Assembly (NCBI RefSeq): GCF_900104635.1
Contig: NZ_FNWC01000007.1
Span: forward strand, 2,703,421 to 2,767,420
DNA from: Coprococcus phoceensis
Lineage (GTDB): Bacteria > Bacillota > Clostridia > Lachnospirales > Lachnospiraceae
Reading direction: 5' to 3'
DNA length: 64,000 nt
The notes below the pieces were generated by a model. The model was not told the DNA's origin. It did not search any database and was given only the letters and a program-made list of their open reading frames with translations. Position 1 is the first letter of the stretch. Every line of letters begins with the position of its first letter. Positions 43,167 through 52,321 of this stretch are shown piece by piece. The translations under genes were made by a program, and so were the position numbers.

Positions 43167-44354
43167 CTACAAGTAAGCTTTCAAGGTTTCTACTTTATCT
43201 AATTTTTCCCAAGGTAAATCCAGATCATGACGTCCAAAATGTCCGTAAGCTGCTGTCTGCTTGTAAATCGGGCGACGAAGGTCTAACATCTTGATAATGC
43301 CAGCCGGTCTTAAATCAAAGTTCTCTCTTACGATATCTACTAATTTTTCCTCTGAAAGTTTTCCTGTTCCAAATGTATCAATCATAATTGATGTCGGCTG
43401 AGCCACACCGATTGCGTATGACAGCTGAATTTCACACTTGTCTGCCAAACCTGCTGCAACGATATTCTTTGCTACATAACGTGCCGCATATGCCGCAGAA
43501 CGGTCAACTTTTGTGCAGTCTTTTCCAGAGAATGCTCCGCCACCGTGACGAGCCATTCCGCCGTATGTGTCAACAATAATCTTACGACCTGTGACACCGC
43601 TGTCTCCATTTGGTCCACCGATTACAAAACGTCCTGTTGGATTGATAAAGAATTTTGTATTCTCATCTACCATTTCCGCAGGTAAAATCTCGTCAAAAAT
43701 ATATTTTTTCACGTCTGCATGAATCTGCTCCTGTGTCACTTCCGGATCATGCTGTGTCGATAACACAACTGCATCCAGTCTGGCAGGAACACCATTTTCA
43801 TCATATTCCACTGTTACCTGTGTCTTTCCATCCGGGCGAAGATAAGGAAGTGTTCCATCTTTACGCACTTTTGTAAGTCTCAGTGCAAGCTTGTGTGCCA
43901 ATGCGATCGGATATGGCATAAATTCTTCTGTCTCATTGGATGCATATCCAAACATCATTCCTTGATCTCCGGCACCGATTGCCTCAATTTCTTCATCTGA
44001 CATCTTATTTTCTTTTGCTTCCAAAGCCTTGTCTACACCAAGTGCAATATCAGCTGACTGCTCGTCAATTGCAGTTACCACACCACATGTATGCGCATCA
44101 AATCCGTATTTTGCTCTGTTGTATCCAATCTCATCGATTGTCTCTCTTACTAATTTTTGAATATCCACATATGCATTTGTTGTGATCTCTCCCATAACCA
44201 ACACAAGACCTGTTGTAATTGCTGTCTCACAAGCTACACGGCTCATCGGATCCTGCTCTAACAGTGCGTCTAAGACCGCATCTGAAATCTGGTCACAAAT
44301 CTTATCCGGATGTCCTTCTGTTACTGATTCTGATGTAAATAATAATCTTTCCAT
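43167..44354 (-). CDS. metK: S-adenosylmethionine synthetase (MetK)
   Basis: The 395-residue enzyme makes S-adenosylmethionine from methionine and ATP. It shows the N-terminal [32 protein letters not shown] (signature 1), and [26 protein letters not shown] signature 2 near residue 270 in the expected places. A monocistronic gene under a SAM-I riboswitch, so S-adenosylmethionine represses its own synthesis. A strong ribosome binding site (AAGGAAAG) precedes the start. Confidence 0.98.
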   Translation of the reverse strand: MERLLFTSESVTEGHPDKICDQISDAVLDALLEQDPMSRVACETAITTGLVLVMGEITTNAYVDIQKLVRETIDEIGYNRAKYGFDAHTCGVVTAIDEQSADIALGVDKALEAKENKMSDEEIEAIGAGDQGMMFGYASNETEEFMPYPIALAHKLALRLTKVRKDGTLPYLRPDGKTQVTVEYDENGVPARLDAVVLSTQHDPEVTQEQIHADVKKYIFDEILPAEMVDENTKFFINPTGRFVIGGPNGDSGVTGRKIIVDTYGGMARHGGGAFSGKDCTKVDRSAAYAARYVAKNIVAAGLADKCEIQLSYAIGVAQPTSIMIDTFGTGKLSEEKLVDIVRENFDLRPAGIIKMLDLRRPIYKQTAAYGHFGRHDLDLPWEKLDKVETLKAYL

Positions 44355-44420
44355 TCGTTCTTTCCTTTCTTTATTTCTTTCTTTCTCTTTAAGGATTGTC
44401 CTGCTTCTTCCCTAATTAAC

Positions 44421-44455
44421 TAAAAACAGCCCGACAAAATCGGACTGTTTTATAT
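44421..44455 (-). terminator. Riboswitch terminator in the metK leader
   Basis: On the minus strand AAAACAGTCCGA and TCGGGCTGTTTTT form a hairpin with an A/T loop followed by a T run, just after the SAM-I aptamer and about 65 bases before metK. Confidence 0.88.
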
Positions 44456-44470
44456 TCTCATAAACCAATC

Positions 44471-44567
44471 CTCTTATTGTTCGATTACTCGCTCAGGTTG
44501 GCACCTTCCGTTCCCGGGGTTGCCGTGGCTTCATAGATCCTTTTACCTCCACCACTCTGAATAAGAG
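44471..44567 (-). promoter_or_regulatory. SAM-I riboswitch (S box)
   Basis: The minus strand shows CTCTTATTCAGAG, GGTGGAGG, ATGAAGCCACGGCAACC, GGTGCCAACCTGAGC and the closing AATAAGAG in the canonical S-box order. It precedes metK and a terminator hairpin. A consensus promoter TTGACG-N17-TATTAT lies upstream (44629-44601). Confidence 0.96.
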
Positions 44568-44600
44568 AAAGTTCGCATTATTTAATTTGTTCCGTTGATG

Positions 44601-44629
44601 ATAATAACACTTCTAAATACTGCCGTCAA
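44601..44629 (-). promoter_or_regulatory. Promoter of metK
   Basis: TTGACG (44629-44624) and TATTAT (44606-44601) on the minus strand, 17 bp apart, about 35 bases upstream of the S-box aptamer. Confidence 0.8.
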
Positions 44630-44723
44630 GCACTTTTTCTATTTACCTATTTGTTTGATAAAGTTTATTACTAATACCAAAGAAAAAAAGCCTCAGAAAT
44701 ATGAAATTCCTAGACTTTTTGAC

Positions 44724-44794
44724 AGGCGCCAACCAGATTTGAACTGGTGATAGAGGTGTTGCAGACCTTTGCCTTACCACTTGGCTATGGCGCC
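44724..44794 (-). tRNA. tRNA-Cys (anticodon GCA), copy 1
   Basis: The 71-nt gene folds as a standard cloverleaf with acceptor GGCGCCA, T-loop GGTTCAAATC-like arm and anticodon GCA in GTCTGCAAC. The discriminator base is U, as usual for tRNA-Cys. CCA is not encoded. A promoter TTGACT-N17-TATAAT lies about 25-55 bases upstream on the minus strand. Identical in sequence to the copy at 52416. Confidence 0.96.
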
Positions 44795-44943
44795 ATATAT
44801 TTTCTTTCTAATATATTGTATTCTAATAACAAAAAAATTATAACAAAATATTTATTCTCAGTCAATATTTTTTATTTATCAGAAAGTAAATTTCTGTTCA
44901 TTAGATTACAAAATTAGTACTATACAGCACCAAATACCCTCAA

Positions 44944-44995
44944 AATGACCATATAAAGAGATTCGAATCTTTCTCTCTACATGGTCATTTCTGGC
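44944..44995 (-). terminator. Terminator of the DASS-fumarase operon
   Basis: On the minus strand AAATGACCAT and ATGGTCATTTT form a stem with a further AGAGA.../...TCTCT inner stem, 24-75 bases downstream of the fumarase beta stop. Confidence 0.8.
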
Positions 44996-45018
44996 AGTAT
45001 TTTGGTTTTATTTTGATG

Positions 45019-45645
45019 TTACTTGATAAAGCTTACATGCTTACAAATTTCTTTAATTGCTTTCTCTTTTCTTTCATTGAAAACAACTTTATTTTCTTCA
45101 AACAAATTTCGTCCATCTGTATCAATGGATACAATCAGAGGACCAAATTCTTTTACACGGCAGTGCCATAACGTTTCCGGCATTCCCAGATCTCTCCATT
45201 GTGCATCTATAATTTTTTCCACCTCTGAAGCAGCTACCACTGCATTTCCGGCAGGGAACACACAATGGATCGCCTTATAGTTTTTACATGCATACTCCGT
45301 GTTTGTACCCATGCCTCCTTTTCCGATAATCACTTTCACACTGGTCTGTTTCACAAATTCTTTTTCGAATTTCTCCATACGCATGCTGGTTGTCGGACCA
45401 ACAGACACCATTTCGAACTTGTCATCCGCAAGAGGACGGATAATCGGTCCTGCATGAAAGATTGCAGCGTCCTTTACATTTACAGGAAGTTCTCTTCCTC
45501 CCTCAACAAGCCGTCTGTGTGCCACATCACGACAGGTTGTCATACTTCCGTTCAGATAAATAATATCTCCGATATGGATATCTGCCAGATCCTCAGCAGA
45601 TATCGGCGTTGTTAAAATTTTCTTTCCATCTTTGATTTCCAACAT
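45019..45645 (-). CDS. Fumarate hydratase class I, beta subunit (C-terminal domain)
   Basis: The 208-residue protein matches the C-terminal half of class I (4Fe-4S) fumarases: [45 protein letters not shown] and the C-terminal ...[10 protein letters not shown]. With the alpha subunit it interconverts fumarate and malate. Fumarase genes of this split form are common in clostridia; a tartrate dehydratase is the alternative. One base overlaps the alpha gene. Downstream is a terminator. Confidence 0.92.
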   Translation of the reverse strand: MLEIKDGKKILTTPISAEDLADIHIGDIIYLNGSMTTCRDVAHRRLVEGGRELPVNVKDAAIFHAGPIIRPLADDKFEMVSVGPTTSMRMEKFEKEFVKQTSVKVIIGKGGMGTNTEYACKNYKAIHCVFPAGNAVVAASEVEKIIDAQWRDLGMPETLWHCRVKEFGPLIVSIDTDGRNLFEENKVVFNERKEKAIKEICKHVSFIK

Positions 45646-46544
45646 TATAAAGTCACCCCCGAATGTGTTGTGATCGTGTAATTGAGATCTTTGTCAAAAA
45701 TAATGTGCCCACGTCTGTGAGACCAGCAGCCAACATTCACGGCGACACCGATTGTAGATGGATGTCTTGCTGTGTTTTCAATATGTACACCCATTACGGA
45801 ATACTTGCCGCCCATTCCCTGAGGTCCGAGTCCAATTGCATTGATTCCGTCTTCAAGCAACTTTTCCATCTCTGCCGCACGCTCATTCTCATTATGACTT
45901 CCCAGCGGTCTCATCAATGCCTTTTTAGAAAGCAGTGCTGCTGTCTCAACAGATGTTGCCACACCGACACCGACCAAAAGCGGAGGACATGCATTCAGAC
46001 CATAAGAAGTCATGACATCCATTACAAATTTCGTAACTCCTTCGTAGCCCTCTCCCGGCATCAGCACCATGGCTTTCCCCGGAAGTGTGCATCCTCCGCC
46101 TGCCATGTACGTATAAATCTCGCACCGATCACTGTTTGGTATAATATCCCAGAATACTGTCGGTGTTCCTTTGCCAACATTTTTGCCTGTATTGTACTCG
46201 TCAAATGTTTCCACGCTGTTATGACGAAGAGGTGCTTCCACTGTCGATTTTATAACAGCTTCTTTTAAAAGTGTCTCTAATTCCCCGATCAGCGGGAAAT
46301 TTGTTCCACATTTTACCCAAAACTGCAATACACCCGTATCCTGACAGCTTGGTCTGTTCAATTCTTTTGCCAGTACCTGATTTTTCTTCATTGTCTCGTA
46401 AATGACTTTTGAAAGCGGACTGTCCTCTTTTTCTGCCAGTTCATCCAGCTTTGCAATAATATCATCCGGCAGCACTTTTGCGATATATGACACAAAATTT
46501 GCCATATAATCCGTAAGCTGCTCTACTTGTTCTTTCTTACTCAT
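45645..46544 (-). CDS. Fumarate hydratase class I, alpha subunit (N-terminal domain)
   Basis: The 299-residue subunit carries the iron-sulphur-binding cysteines of the class I family in [25 protein letters not shown] and [10 protein letters not shown]. Start at ATG 46544, after GGAGGCAGAAAC. It stands between a DASS-type dicarboxylate/anion transporter gene (69 bases upstream) and the beta subunit. The three genes with a divergent LysR gene look like a C4-dicarboxylate (fumarate/malate or tartrate) utilisation unit. Confidence 0.93.
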   Translation of the reverse strand: MSKKEQVEQLTDYMANFVSYIAKVLPDDIIAKLDELAEKEDSPLSKVIYETMKKNQVLAKELNRPSCQDTGVLQFWVKCGTNFPLIGELETLLKEAVIKSTVEAPLRHNSVETFDEYNTGKNVGKGTPTVFWDIIPNSDRCEIYTYMAGGGCTLPGKAMVLMPGEGYEGVTKFVMDVMTSYGLNACPPLLVGVGVATSVETAALLSKKALMRPLGSHNENERAAEMEKLLEDGINAIGLGPQGMGGKYSVMGVHIENTARHPSTIGVAVNVGCWSHRRGHIIFDKDLNYTITTHSGVTL

Positions 46545-46613
46545 GTTTCTGCCTCCTCTGATTTTTTGCATCTATATCAGATGCTGTTTATTTTCACAAT
46601 TATAATCATCCTT

Positions 46614-47777
46614 TTATGGAAAGAATGGAAATGCAATCGTGAGGATAATCATACTCACAACCGTTGCTATGATAATCAATGGAAATCCTGCTTTTACAAA
46701 ATCCATAAAGCGGTAACCTCCGACTCCCACAACCATAGTATTTGCCGGCATTCCGATCGGAGTTGCATAAGCACAGGAACCTCCGATTACACATGCCATC
46801 AATACTGCTCTCGGATCTGCTTCGATTCTCTGTGCAATCGACAGACAGATCGGAACCATCAATGCTGTCGTCGCTGTGTTTGACATAAAATTTGTCATCA
46901 CACAACACAGAAGAAATACGACCAGCGTCAGAATATATGGAGACGGATCGCTTCCAAGTGCTCCAATTACTTTTTCTGCGATCATCTCTCCCGCTCCGGT
47001 CTTTTCAAGTGCCGCTGCCAGAGATAAAGTTCCTCCAAACAAGAAAATTGTTTTCAAGTCAATAGATTTCAATGCATCTTTTTCTGAAATCACACCGGTC
47101 AATATCAAAAGCAAAGCACCGATTCCACCTGAAACACAAAGACTGATTCCTATCTTTTCTTCAAAGATCATAGCCAGTAAAGTCAGTATCAGAATGATCA
47201 ATGACATCCACTGCTTCCATTTAGGTACCTGATCAAAATCTCTTTTTGTATCGAACGCCTCCTCTTCTTTCGGATCACATTCCGGAAGTAATTTATATCC
47301 TATGGTTGCATAAAATAAAATTCCTGCAATCAGAATCGGCATCAGTAATTTTGATCTTTTGTATCCTGATTTTGCTGCAATTCCTATAACTACCGGAATT
47401 AATACCGCTGCAGTACCTGTATTTGAAAGTACTCCACTCATCAAACCTACAATTACCATAATTGCTACAATCAGCATACGTTCTGTTTTTGCAAATCTGG
47501 TTACAATTCCCCCAATTTTATTTGCCATTCCTGTTTCAAATAATGCTCCTCCTACAATGAACATCGCTACGAACAGTATCACATTACTGTCAGTAAATCC
47601 TGCAAATGCGGTCTGCACATCCAGTACATCTGTAATGGTCAGTCCGATACAGACGATCATTGATGTTACCCCAAGCGGTATTTTTTCAATAACAAACATA
47701 ATCACCGCAAACAAGAGAAACAAAAGAGTTATTGTTGACGGACTCCTTTGTTTTCCTCCAATCCTTTTTTTATTCAC
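46614..47777 (-). CDS. DASS/SLC13-type anion transporter with an internal deletion
   Basis: The 387-residue membrane protein has the first SNT motif (LSNTGTAAVLIP), the second SNT motif (MSNTATTALMVP) and the second TP-type motif (YATPIGMPANTM). After SKLLMPI, where the family normally has a glycine-rich GGxxTLIGTPPN segment and the next helix, the protein jumps directly to LIAGILFYATIGYKLLP. About 35-45 residues of the usual approximately 430-470 appear missing, without a frame break. Known members take up succinate, citrate, fumarate or sulfate with sodium. With the fumarase genes next to it, a C4 acid is likely, but function may be lost. Confidence 0.8.
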   Translation of the reverse strand: MNKKRIGGKQRSPSTITLLFLLFAVIMFVIEKIPLGVTSMIVCIGLTITDVLDVQTAFAGFTDSNVILFVAMFIVGGALFETGMANKIGGIVTRFAKTERMLIVAIMVIVGLMSGVLSNTGTAAVLIPVVIGIAAKSGYKRSKLLMPILIAGILFYATIGYKLLPECDPKEEEAFDTKRDFDQVPKWKQWMSLIILILTLLAMIFEEKIGISLCVSGGIGALLLILTGVISEKDALKSIDLKTIFLFGGTLSLAAALEKTGAGEMIAEKVIGALGSDPSPYILTLVVFLLCCVMTNFMSNTATTALMVPICLSIAQRIEADPRAVLMACVIGGSCAYATPIGMPANTMVVGVGGYRFMDFVKAGFPLIIIATVVSMIILTIAFPFFP

Positions 47778-47858
47778 ATCACAGCGCTGTTTGCTATAGC
47801 TTTATTATAGAGGTCGTATAGATGCTTGTACATTTACTTAAAATGATACCTCCATTAA

Positions 47859-47910
47859 AAAAATTATGATATGTTGTATATTTGAGCATTTCTCACAAAA
47901 ATTATGATAT
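47859..47910. promoter_or_regulatory. Direct repeats in the transporter-LysR intergenic region
   Basis: AAAAATTATGATAT occurs at 47859-47872 and 47897-47910, 38 bp apart. The second copy overlaps an extended -10 (TGATATAAT) likely used by the lysR gene. The placement fits a LysR-type operator, but the repeats are A/T-rich and direct rather than inverted. Confidence 0.45.
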
Positions 47911-48013
47911 AATCAAAATAATCACGGATTAAAACCAGAAGAATTTTAGACATAATTACTATAATAAAATTTTTAATATTTTAGAAAATTAAGAAGAAAT
48001 GGGGTCACTACCA

Positions 48014-48895
48014 ATGAAAATCATTCAATTAGAATACTTTTCTGCCGTTTGTCGTTATCACAGTATTACACAAGCTGCACAAAAGCTTTATGTCACACAG
48101 CCTGCAATCTCAAACGCAATTCGAGAACTGGAAAAGGAATTTTCTATCAGTTTGTTTAGCCGTACAAAAAATCATATGGTTTTGACAAAAGAAGGGGAAG
48201 AATTTTACCAAAAAGCAAGTGTACTTCTTAACAATATTCATGAGACGACCTCAGAGCTTTATGACCTTGGAAAGCAGATTACCCCCATCCGAATCGGCAT
48301 TCCTCCTCTTTTGAGTACAGTCTTTTTCCCTGATATGCTGACTGCTTTTTATAAAAAATATCCAAATATCCCCGTTGAGCTTTTTGAATACGGCTCTGTA
48401 CGTGCCGCCAATCTGGTTTTAGATGATGTATTGGATCTGGCGCTCGTCAATCTGAATTTTTATGAGACTAATAAATTAAATTCTTGTCAGCTTCTTTCTG
48501 ACAAGCTAATGTTCTGTATCTCCAAGAGTCATCCTCTCGCGAAAGAAAAAAGTATATCAATTGAAATGTTAAAAGATGAGCCTCTAATCATGTACAATAC
48601 CGATTCCGTTCAAAACCATACGTTGCTTTCACTTTTTGATACAATCAAAGTAAAGCCTCATGTAATTTTAAATGCCAGCCAACTCTATACAATTCAGGCA
48701 TTTGTCCGTGAGAATCTAGGAGGAGCTATTCTCTACTCTTCGCTCTTCAAAAATATGAACGACGTCAAGGGAATACCAATCGCTCCTACAATCTCACAGG
48801 AAATCGGTCTCGTATGGCAAAAGGGCAAATATCTAAACAGCCGCACTGAACAATTTATTGCTTTTACAAAAGAATTTATGGAAAGTCAAAAATAA
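48014..48895 (+). CDS. LysR-family transcription regulator
   Basis: The 293-residue regulator has the winged helix (residues 1-60: IIQLEYFSAVCRYHSITQAA, QPAISNAIRELEKEF) and a C-terminal periplasmic-binding-like effector domain (about 90-290). Start at 48014 gives the typical MKIIQLEYF; an in-frame ATG five codons upstream is possible. It is divergent from the DASS transporter-fumarase operon, the classic arrangement of a LysR gene with its target. The effector is probably the transported acid. Confidence 0.92.
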   Translation: MKIIQLEYFSAVCRYHSITQAAQKLYVTQPAISNAIRELEKEFSISLFSRTKNHMVLTKEGEEFYQKASVLLNNIHETTSELYDLGKQITPIRIGIPPLLSTVFFPDMLTAFYKKYPNIPVELFEYGSVRAANLVLDDVLDLALVNLNFYETNKLNSCQLLSDKLMFCISKSHPLAKEKSISIEMLKDEPLIMYNTDSVQNHTLLSLFDTIKVKPHVILNASQLYTIQAFVRENLGGAILYSSLFKNMNDVKGIPIAPTISQEIGLVWQKGKYLNSRTEQFIAFTKEFMESQK

Positions 48896-48958
48896 ACCTT
48901 CTGCTTCTAAAGTCAATTGTTACAATGAAACTGTCCACCTGCAAAACAAATTACAAAA

Positions 48959-49315
48959 CTAATTTTCTGACTGAAGTGCGTCAAATCCAGTCTCTCTCGT
49001 TCTGATCTTCAGCGCACTTCGAATTTCATAGCTGAATATTTTTCCATCCCCCACTTCTCCCGTATACGCCGCTTTCTGAATTGCCTCAATAGTCTTTTTC
49101 TCCCATTCCTCAGAAGATACTACAATCTCAAATTTGATTTTGGGAAGCATCATAACATCTACCTCCATTCCACGCACAACGCTTTTATATCCTCGCTGAG
49201 AACCGCAGCCCATAACCTGCGACACAGTAATTCCGTTTACCTGAATAGCGTTCAATGCTTCTTTTACATCCTCAAGCTTTTCTTCCCGAACGATTGCTTC
49301 TATTTTAATCAACAT
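48959..49315 (-). CDS. glnK: P-II nitrogen regulator (GlnK type)
   Basis: The 118-residue protein begins MLIKIEAIVREEKLEDVKEAL, with the P-II pattern VSQVMGCGSQRGYKS and the C-terminal TGEVGDGKIFS. It should bind ATP/ADP and 2-oxoglutarate and plug the ammonium channel. In the T-loop the tyrosine that is uridylylated in enterobacterial P-II (EYxV) is replaced: RGMEVDVMMLPKIKFEI has valine there. Control is therefore by ligands alone or by another modification. Sixteen bases downstream of amtB. Confidence 0.95.
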   Translation of the reverse strand: MLIKIEAIVREEKLEDVKEALNAIQVNGITVSQVMGCGSQRGYKSVVRGMEVDVMMLPKIKFEIVVSSEEWEKKTIEAIQKAAYTGEVGDGKIFSYEIRSALKIRTRETGFDALQSEN

Positions 49316-49331
49316 AATCTGCTCTCCTTCC

Positions 49332-50570
49332 TTAATCCAATCCATTGAAAGACGGATATGCATTTTCACCATGCTGGGAAATATCTAATCCTACTTTTTC
49401 CTCTTTTTCGCTTACTCGAAGCGGTGTAAAAATTTTTACAATTGCCGCACAGATTAATGTACCCAAAACTGCAATCACAATTGTAATCAAAATTCCTATT
49501 ATCTGTGCACGGAACAGACGAAAATCACCGAATACTAAGCCATCCCACTTGGCCACGCTGTTAATAGAACTTTTTGCAAAAATTCCGGTTGCAAGTCCGC
49601 CCCAAATTCCTCCTATTCCATGACACCCAAAGGCATCAAGCGCATCATCTATTTTTACCCGCTCTTTAATAAAGCCAACTCCAAAATAACAGATTGGACT
49701 AACGAGTGCTCCAATAATAAATGAAGACCAAATCGGTACAAACCCGGCTCCCGGTGTAATTGCAACAAGCCCAACCACAAGACCGGTAGAAGCTCCAACC
49801 AGTGTTGGTTTTCCTTCTTTCAGAACATCAATCAACATCCAGGACAGTAATGCGGTCGCTGCAGATACCGCAGATGTCATAAATGCATGTGCAGCCAGCC
49901 CATTTGCTCCGAGTGCACTTCCTGCATTGAATCCAAACCATCCAAACCATAAAATCGATGCCCCAAGGACAACAAACGGAATATTGTGAATCCGGTAAGT
50001 CGTATGTTCATATCCTCTTCGTTTTCCAATTAAAACAGCAAGAACCAGTGCACTGATTCCGGAACTTATATGGACCACGTCTCCGCCGGCAAAATCTACT
50101 GAACCGATTTCAGCCAGCAAACCGCCCTCACCCCACACCATATGTGCCAGCGGATAGTAAACAATAACCGACCAAAATATTACAAAGAAAAACAACGCCT
50201 TAAATTTCATTCTCCCTACAAGTGCACCCGTAATCAATGCCGGCGTAATCATCGCAAACATCATCTGAAATGCCGCAAACACCAAATGCGGAATTTTTTC
50301 AGAATATGGGCCCGTTTCCATACCAATATCTGAAAAAGCAAACCATCTAAAATCGCCGATTATACCTGCATGATTTCCACCAAATGCGAGTGAATACCCA
50401 AATAAAACCCACATGACAACCGAAATCCCCATAATAGCCACACATGCCATCATCGTGTTCCCTACATTTTTACGTCTGACTAACCCGCCATAAAAAAATG
50501 CTAAACCTGGTGTCATAAAGAAAACCAATGCTGTCGAAATCATAACAAATGCTGTGTCTCCTGTATTCAT
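49332..50570 (-). CDS. amtB: Ammonium transporter (AmtB)
   Basis: The 412-residue protein is the Amt/Mep/Rh ammonium channel with eleven predicted helices. It shows MTPGLAFFYGGLVRRKN, DFAGGDVVHISSGISALVLA, the second half signature DDALDAFGCHGIGG with the pore histidine and the C-terminal tail that binds P-II. It is co-transcribed with glnK downstream. Its 5' leader has a promoter, a terminator-like hairpin related to those of the glutamine cluster and a stem that pairs with the ribosome binding site. Confidence 0.96.
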   Translation of the reverse strand: MNTGDTAFVMISTALVFFMTPGLAFFYGGLVRRKNVGNTMMACVAIMGISVVMWVLFGYSLAFGGNHAGIIGDFRWFAFSDIGMETGPYSEKIPHLVFAAFQMMFAMITPALITGALVGRMKFKALFFFVIFWSVIVYYPLAHMVWGEGGLLAEIGSVDFAGGDVVHISSGISALVLAVLIGKRRGYEHTTYRIHNIPFVVLGASILWFGWFGFNAGSALGANGLAAHAFMTSAVSAATALLSWMLIDVLKEGKPTLVGASTGLVVGLVAITPGAGFVPIWSSFIIGALVSPICYFGVGFIKERVKIDDALDAFGCHGIGGIWGGLATGIFAKSSINSVAKWDGLVFGDFRLFRAQIIGILITIVIAVLGTLICAAIVKIFTPLRVSEKEEKVGLDISQHGENAYPSFNGLD

Positions 50571-50578
50571 AACCACTC

Positions 50579-50624
50579 CTCCTTCAAAATCCTTTCCATG
50601 CTCCTGGCATCTTCTTTGAAGGAG
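50579..50624 (-). promoter_or_regulatory. Stem sequestering the amtB ribosome binding site
   Basis: On the minus strand CTCCTTCAAA (50624-50615) is a perfect complement of TTTGAAGGAG (50588-50579), which contains part of the amtB Shine-Dalgarno sequence. A 10-bp stem with a 26-base loop would hide it, so translation may be controlled. Confidence 0.68.
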
Positions 50625-50631
50625 ACATTCT

Positions 50632-50666
50632 CTCCGACAAAGCAGGTGTGCCTCTTTGCACGGAGT
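50632..50666 (-). promoter_or_regulatory. Second leader hairpin of amtB
   Basis: CTCCG and CGGAG with GCAAAG/CTTTGT form a hairpin with an AGGCACACCTG loop. It lies between the terminator-like hairpin and the ribosome-binding-site stem. Possible regulatory RNA module. Confidence 0.55.
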
Positions 50667-50687
50667 TTCTGTTACATCTATACAATA

Positions 50688-50721
50688 AAAAAAGTGTCTA
50701 GAAATCTTCTAAACACCTTTG
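50688..50721 (-). promoter_or_regulatory. Terminator-like leader hairpin of amtB-glnK
   Basis: On the minus strand AAAGGTGTTTAGAA pairs with TTCTAGACACTTTT, followed by T-rich sequence. It begins about 12 bases after the -10 with CAAAGGTGTTT, close to CAAAGGCGTTT of the glnN leader. Confidence 0.72.
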
Positions 50722-50731
50722 TTGGAATAAA

Positions 50732-50760
50732 GTATAACATACTTTAAATTAACAGACAAT
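50732..50760 (-). promoter_or_regulatory. Promoter of amtB-glnK
   Basis: TTGTCT (50760-50755) and TATACT (50737-50732) on the minus strand, exactly 17 bp apart, with TG before the -10. Confidence 0.8.
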
Positions 50761-50772
50761 AGTCAATATTAA

Positions 50773-51609
50773 CTATCTTTCCTCTGATTCTTCTACGATT
50801 TTCAAAAAATCTGCTTCTTCCTGCTTTGGTTTCGGAATAAATTTGTTTGCAATTCTTCCCTTTCCACGCTTTTTCACATAAAAAAATCCAATAATTGAAA
50901 ATACAACCGCTCCAATAAAATTCACAAATAGATCTTTCATTGTATCCAAAAGCCCAATATCCAAATAACCACCAAGTCCAAGCTCTTTTCCATTTACTAT
51001 CACGCTGTTAATATCTCCAATATGAATCACTTGATTACCGCCCGTTGGATCAAGCATCACTGTATTGATACTGTTTACAATCGTATCCTTCTGTGTGTCC
51101 ATCCCGAAAAATAAATCCATACCGCACTCAAAAAATTCCCACATCACACCAATTGTCATTGAAAAACAAAATGCTACCACTGCCATGTAAAGCGGTGACA
51201 AATTGAACTTTGCTCTCTCATCCCGATTAAGAATATCTACTAACGAAAAACCAATTGCGGCTGCTAAAAATCCATTCAAAGTATGAAGCATTGTATCCCA
51301 ATTGGGAACGCGCGTATAATATGCACCGATCTCCCCCAAAATTTCTGCCGAAAATATAAACAGTAAAATAATAATCTCCAATGTCGTCGGAAGTTCAATC
51401 TTTAACTCTACTTGGAGAAAGCTCGGAACAATCAACAGCAATAAAGTCAATACACAGTAAAACACATCTTCGTAATTCCTGTTTAAAATCTGTAGAATCA
51501 TCACCAGGATTACCAATGCTCGAAGTACCATATACACCACAAAAGAACTTTTATGTTCTTTTATTTCCATCTTTAATGCTTTCCAGCGAATTCTCAACTT
51601 TTGTCTCAT
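50773..51609 (-). CDS. Integral membrane protein, possibly YjdF/DUF2238-like
   Basis: The 278-residue protein has about seven hydrophobic segments, with the pattern YYTRVPNWDTMLHTLNGFL followed by VDILNRDERAK and MTIGVMWEFFECGMD. This resembles, from memory, the YjdF/DUF2238 family of unknown function. A hydrophilic C terminus rich in K/E is cytosolic. I choose the ATG at 51609 (AGAGGACGAAAG upstream). It sits alone between amtB and bioY, divergent from bioY. Function unknown. Confidence 0.62.
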   Translation of the reverse strand: MRQKLRIRWKALKMEIKEHKSSFVVYMVLRALVILVMILQILNRNYEDVFYCVLTLLLLIVPSFLQVELKIELPTTLEIIILLFIFSAEILGEIGAYYTRVPNWDTMLHTLNGFLAAAIGFSLVDILNRDERAKFNLSPLYMAVVAFCFSMTIGVMWEFFECGMDLFFGMDTQKDTIVNSINTVMLDPTGGNQVIHIGDINSVIVNGKELGLGGYLDIGLLDTMKDLFVNFIGAVVFSIIGFFYVKKRGKGRIANKFIPKPKQEEADFLKIVEESEER

Positions 51610-51678
51610 CTTTCGTCCTCTTTCTTTCATTTTACCTACTTATCTTACCTCTTTCTCTACAATTCTTCAACCTTTTAA

Positions 51679-51731
51679 TTGTTAACCATTATTTATATAT
51701 AGTTGACAATTAACCTTGTATAACGTATACT
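51679..51731 (+). promoter_or_regulatory. BirA operator overlapping the bioY promoter
   Basis: TTGTTAAC (51679-51686) and GTTGACAA (51702-51709) are inverted half-sites separated by 15 bp, the biotin-repressor box. The second half contains the -35 TTGACA (51703-51708), followed after 17 bp by TATACT (51726-51731). Binding of biotin-loaded BirA would block the promoter. Confidence 0.9.
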
Positions 51732-51778
51732 TAATTAAAAATGTATTTATTTACAATAATCTTATGGAGGAAACTTAT

Positions 51779-52321
51779 ATGCAAAAAACCAACTTTAAAA
51801 CACTGGATCTATGTATGATTGGTGTAGTTACTGCCGTCATCGTTATTATGGCGCAAATATCCATTCCAATGCCTCTTGGTGTTCCAATGACCATGCAAAC
51901 CTTTGCCATCACACTAGCCGGAATTATACTCGGCTCTAAAAAAGGAGCTGTAGCTTCTCTCATCTATGTGCTGCTTGGAGCAGTTGGTGTTCCCGTATTC
52001 GCGAACTTTAGCGGTGGATATCAACTTTTGGTTGGCCCAACCGGTGGTTTTATCATCTCATTTCCAATTATGGCGTTCATTATCGGACTTGGCGTTGAGT
52101 ACAAAAATCGTTTTAAAGGCTGTTTTACTTTTTGTCTGATTCTCGGAACATGCATTAATTATCTTTTTGGTGTTGTTATGTTCTGTATCATCATGCACAG
52201 CACCGTTTGGGTTGCACTCACAGCTTGTGTGCTTCCATTTATTCCTACTGCTATTTTAAAAGCCATCTTGGCAAGTATACTTGGATTAAATCTAAGAAAG
52301 AGAGTCCCGGGATTATCCTAG
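51779..52321 (+). CDS. bioY: Biotin transporter S-component BioY
   Basis: The 180-residue membrane protein has six helices with BioY hallmarks: QISIPMPLGVPMTMQTFAIT, LGSKKGAVASLIYVLLGAVG, VPVFANFSGGYQLLVGPTGG. It binds biotin and uses the shared ECF module. The BirA operator overlapping its promoter confirms the substrate. Start at 51779 after GGAGG; the longer frame upstream is not used. Its stop lies within a hairpin. Confidence 0.95.
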   Translation: MQKTNFKTLDLCMIGVVTAVIVIMAQISIPMPLGVPMTMQTFAITLAGIILGSKKGAVASLIYVLLGAVGVPVFANFSGGYQLLVGPTGGFIISFPIMAFIIGLGVEYKNRFKGCFTFCLILGTCINYLFGVVMFCIIMHSTVWVALTACVLPFIPTAILKAILASILGLNLRKRVPGLS

